DNA from: an uncultured bacterium
GTDB lineage: Bacteria > Bacillota > Clostridia > Oscillospirales > Oscillospiraceae
Length of the DNA stretch: 23,301 nt
Assembly (NCBI GenBank): GCA_905214155.1
Contig: CAJMLC010000011.1
Coordinates: forward strand, 1 to 23,301
Direction: 5' to 3'
The position numbers and the translations under genes are program-made. A model generated the notes under the pieces. It was not told the DNA's origin. It made no database searches and saw only the letters and a program-made list of their open reading frames with translations. Shown here piece after piece: positions 20,997 through 23,301 of the stretch; within the stretch, counting starts at the first letter, position 1; the number at the start of each line of letters is the position of its first letter.

Positions 20997-21589
20997 CATT
21001 TCGGGAGCGTGTGCCACTGCTTGCGCAGCAGGAGATAAAGAATGATCATGCCTGCCGCGGTCAGCAGCGCCTGCACAAGGCCGGACGTCACGAACGTCAG
21101 GATGCAGAGCAGACCCGCGACGATGGCCGTCGCGAGGAAGGCCGTCCGCCGTGCGCTGGCCGCGAACCAGATCAGGCCCGCGCACTTGAGCAGCAGGAGC
21201 GACGCCTCTAAAATGTAGAACCAGAGGAACATCGAGACGCTCTGCATCATCATATCCAGCAGATCGCGCATCGGCGACAGCTCCGGATACGCCGCAAAGA
21301 CGTCGTTGAACCATTCCTGATTGCCGTAGAGGTAGAACAGGTTGAAAAAGCTGATGGTCTGGAACGCGGCGGCGATGATGCAGAGGATGAGCCAGACCCT
21401 CGCCCCGGTCTGGAAGCGCTTCGGCTTCACGGGGCGGGCCTCCGCGGCCTCCGGCGCATAGGTCAGGTCGGCGATGGGGGCCTCCTGCTGCGGGGCGGGC
21501 TTGCCGTACCGGCGGACGAGCGCGCCGCAGTCCGGGCAGATCAGCACATTGTCGTCCACCTGCCGGCCGCAGTTATAACACGTTTGCAT
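20996..21589 (-). CDS. Zinc-ribbon integral membrane protein
   Basis: 197 residues. An N-terminal zinc ribbon (C4-C7, C18-C21: CYNCGRQ, CPDCG) and a short acidic/proline linker lead into four hydrophobic helices (about 64-85, 115-138, 140-160 and 165-190) joined by short loops. The ribbon spacing is identical to that of the protein encoded at 16870, although the rest is unrelated, so they share only this domain type. Proteins of this kind are common and mostly uncharacterised in Clostridia. The start is ATG 21589 with AAGGAG upstream. It has its own strong promoter (21640-21668), whose spacer contains a 15-bp palindrome, and the shared terminator at 20966. Function unknown. Confidence 0.75.
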   Translation of the reverse strand: MQTCYNCGRQVDDNVLICPDCGALVRRYGKPAPQQEAPIADLTYAPEAAEARPVKPKRFQTGARVWLILCIIAAAFQTISFFNLFYLYGNQEWFNDVFAAYPELSPMRDLLDMMMQSVSMFLWFYILEASLLLLKCAGLIWFAASARRTAFLATAIVAGLLCILTFVTSGLVQALLTAAGMIILYLLLRKQWHTLPK

Positions 21590-21639
21590 GTGGAATACTC
21601 CTTTTTCCGTGAGAATAAACTCTAAACTGATATAGTAGT

Positions 21640-21668
21640 ATTGTAACGGCTTTCGGGCCGAAAGTCAA
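21640..21668 (-). promoter_or_regulatory. Promoter of the zinc-ribbon membrane protein, with an internal palindrome
   Basis: On the minus strand: TTGACT (21668-21663), 17-nt spacer, TACAAT (21645-21640). The spacer holds the palindrome CTTTCGG-G-CCGAAAG (21650-21664), a candidate operator. Confidence 0.65.
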
Positions 21669-21716
21669 ACCCACCGCATGAAGCATTTTTTGCAAGGTTT
21701 TCAGCAGCAAATTGCA

Positions 21717-21744
21717 TTTACTTTCGTCCTCTGGGCGATATAAT
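21717..21744 (+). promoter_or_regulatory. Probable promoter of dapF
   Basis: TTTACT (21717-21722), 16-nt spacer, perfect TATAAT (21739-21744), about 50 nt before the dapF ATG. Confidence 0.6.
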
Positions 21745-21794
21745 ACAATATAGAAACGAGCGGCACGGCGAAGCCCGGCCGACGGAGGTGCGAG

Positions 21795-22673
21795 ATGCGA
21801 TTTACCAAGATGCACGGCGCGGGCAATGATTTCGTCGTGCTGGACGCGGTGGAGCAGCCGCTCGGCGTCGCGCCGGAGGATCTTCCGGGCCTGATCTGCC
21901 GACTCTGCGACCGGCATACGGGCGTCGGTGCGGACGGCGTGATGGTCCTGCAGCGATCGGCGGCCGGCGCGGACGTGGCGATGCGGTTTTATAATTCCGA
22001 CGGCTCGCTTGGCGAGATGTGCGGCAACGGCGCGCGCTGCGTCTGCCGCTACGCCTGCGAACGCGGCTATGCGGGCGACACCGTCCGCGTGGAAACGACG
22101 GCGGGTCTCGTCACCGGCTGGCGGCAGAGCCGCGACCGCTTCCGTATCCGGCTCAATACGCCCACGGTGTTGGAGACGGAGCGGCTTTTGACCCTCGACG
22201 GCGAGACGTATCGCTGCGGCTACGCCGAGCTGGGGGACCCCGGCATCCCGCATTTGACGGTGGAGATCCCGGATCTGCTGCTGCGGCTCGACGACGAGGA
22301 GCAGCTTGCCGCGCTGCGGACGCTTGGGCGGAAGCTCCGGTACCATCCGGCGCTGCCGAAGGGCGCGAATGTGAATTTCTACCAGATCACGGGGCCGCAG
22401 CATCTGCGGCAGCTGACCTATGAGCGCGGCGTGGAGGATTTCACGCTGGCCTGCGGCACAGGGGCGGGATCGCTTGCTGCGGTGCTGACGGCGTCCGGAC
22501 GCATGGACGGCGCGAATGTTCAGGTTCAGACGGCGGGCGGAGACCTCGACGTGGAGGTAGAAATGGAGGCCGGACGCGTGGAAAACCTGTATCTGATGGG
22601 CGCGGCCCTGATCGTATACAGCGGCGAGCTGGCAGATGAGTTTCTGCAGCCGGTCGTCTTTATCACGGACTAA
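21795..22673 (+). CDS. dapF: Diaminopimelate epimerase
   Basis: 292 residues. Converts LL- to meso-diaminopimelate, the last step before lysine and the cross-linking residue of the cell wall. It is PLP-independent and uses two cysteines: C76 in MCGNGARC and C220 in ACGTGAGS, both present. Also visible: FTKMHGAGNDFVVLD at the N-terminus, GVGADGVMVL, FYNSDGS, GDPGIPHLT and GANVNFYQ. The two halves are the usual mirrored epimerase domains. The start is ATG 21795 with GGAGGTG upstream. A dicarboxylate/amino-acid symporter follows after 18 nt with a strong ribosome binding site, so the two are probably one operon. The length is slightly over the common 275, mainly at the C-terminus. Confidence 0.95.
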   Translation: MRFTKMHGAGNDFVVLDAVEQPLGVAPEDLPGLICRLCDRHTGVGADGVMVLQRSAAGADVAMRFYNSDGSLGEMCGNGARCVCRYACERGYAGDTVRVETTAGLVTGWRQSRDRFRIRLNTPTVLETERLLTLDGETYRCGYAELGDPGIPHLTVEIPDLLLRLDDEEQLAALRTLGRKLRYHPALPKGANVNFYQITGPQHLRQLTYERGVEDFTLACGTGAGSLAAVLTASGRMDGANVQVQTAGGDLDVEVEMEAGRVENLYLMGAALIVYSGELADEFLQPVVFITD

Positions 22674-22691
22674 GCATTGGGAGGAGAAACC

Positions 22692-23301
22692 ATGAAAAAA
22701 GGGAGCTTTCTGAAAAACTACGGATTTCTGATCTGCATGCTGATCGGCATTGTGGCCGGCTGCATCGTCGGCGCGATCTGGCCCGCCACGAAGGACGCCT
22801 CCGGCGAGATCCTCGTCAAGGGCGCGACCGTGCTCGAACCGCTCGGCACAGTCTTCCTGAACCTGATGTTCTGCATCGCCGTCCCGACGGTCTTCTGCTC
22901 GATCTCGTCGGCCATCGCGAATATGCAGAGCGCCAAGCGCGCAGGCAAGATCATGGGCGTCACGATCGCGACGTTCCTGGCCACGGCGGCCATCGCGGCG
23001 GTCATCATGTATGTGACCGTTTTGATCATCCCGCCGGTCACGGGCGAATACGCGATGATCGAAGGGGAGGTCGGCGGTACGCTCGGCGTGGCCGACATGA
23101 TCGTCAACTTCTTCACGAAACCAGACTTTACGGAGCTGTTCAGCCGCCGGGCCATCCTGCCGCTGATCGTGGCGGCGGTGCTCTTCGGCTTCGGCGTGCA
23201 GATGGCGGGCGGCGCGGAGACCAGAACGGCGAAGCTGCTCGAGGATGTCACGAACTGCATCATGAAGACGTTCAAGATCATCACCTACTACGCGCCCATC
23301 G
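22692..23301 (+). CDS. Dicarboxylate/amino acid:cation symporter (DAACS), N-terminal part
   Basis: The first 203 residues of a sodium:dicarboxylate symporter; the window ends before the stop. It begins MKKGSFLKNYGFLICMLIGIVAG, a first helix followed by the family GCIVGAIWP turn. Then come LKGATVLEPLGTVFLNLMFCIAVP-like segments in the order expected for the GltPh/GltT fold (LEPLGTVFLNLM, VPTVFCSISSAIANM), helix 3 (TIATFLATAAIAAVIMYV), an insertion containing MIEGEVGGTLGVADMIVNFF (family v.dml.n.iP), then ILPLIVAAVLFGFGVQMAG. Such carriers take up glutamate, aspartate, C4-dicarboxylates or serine/threonine; the selective HP1/HP2 and helix 8 regions are outside the window. The start is ATG 22692 with GGAGGAG at about 22679-22686, 18 nt after dapF. 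Confidence 0.9.
   Translation, partial: MKKGSFLKNYGFLICMLIGIVAGCIVGAIWPATKDASGEILVKGATVLEPLGTVFLNLMFCIAVPTVFCSISSAIANMQSAKRAGKIMGVTIATFLATAAIAAVIMYVTVLIIPPVTGEYAMIEGEVGGTLGVADMIVNFFTKPDFTELFSRRAILPLIVAAVLFGFGVQMAGGAETRTAKLLEDVTNCIMKTFKIITYYAPI

Noticed and set aside
1..23301. Search for tRNA/rRNA genes, transposases, phage genes or defence systems
   Set aside because: No cloverleaf-like region, rRNA segment, transposase/integrase motif or known defence domain was seen on either strand; the content is housekeeping and transport genes.

Overview
The window looks like chromosomal core sequence of a high-GC, anaerobic-type Firmicute, most likely a member of the Oscillospiraceae (Oscillibacter / Dysosmobacter / Flavonifractor neighbourhood). 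The evidence is RNase Y, a BirA/BioY pair, DapF (diaminopimelate cell wall), strong AGGAGG ribosome binding sites, sigma-A type promoters with about 17-bp spacers, and intergenic repeats containing GTAGGGGCG that I associate with these genomes. The family placement is inference; Firmicute membership is well supported.

Layout. 1-2563 (+): the tail of a Y-family DNA polymerase, a membrane-anchored DUF4097-type beta-repeat protein, and a 12-TM MFS transporter. 2622-4224 (-): rny, with a leader of about 130 nt and a near-consensus promoter. 4516-6847: a biotin module, with bioY (-) and birA (+) diverging from a perfect BirA operator; birA is followed by a nitroreductase and a 56-residue membrane protein, ending at a bidirectional terminator. 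7054-11709 (-): a four-gene run of FemAB/FemX-like transferase, a divergent alanine racemase-fold enzyme, mnmE and a NifS/IscS-type cysteine desulfurase. It links cell-wall amino-acid chemistry with tRNA U34 modification. 11864-14055 (-): a DUF2207-type membrane protein and ridA. 14185-15354 (-): a lipoprotein with four helical repeats. 15562-18652 (+): acyl-ACP thioesterase overlapping an Sfp-type phosphopantetheinyl transferase, a zinc-ribbon/coiled-coil membrane protein and an AEC-family carrier, ending at a terminator. 19257-20798 (+): an NSS-family sodium symporter. 20996-21589 (-): a zinc-ribbon membrane protein. 21795-23301 (+): dapF and the start of a dicarboxylate/amino-acid:cation symporter cut by the window end.

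Non-coding content is informative. Three intergenic spaces (6937-7011, 11761-11862, 18848-19020) hold related composite repeats, and one hairpin in them differs between copies while keeping its pairing. A separate 161-bp MITE-like palindrome sits directly after the NSS gene. No tRNA, rRNA, CRISPR array, transposase, phage gene or obvious defence system is visible. I found no clear new multi-gene system. The best leads are the covarying repeat family, the repeat lipoprotein, the divergent racemase next to FemAB, and the thioesterase with an altered catalytic motif.
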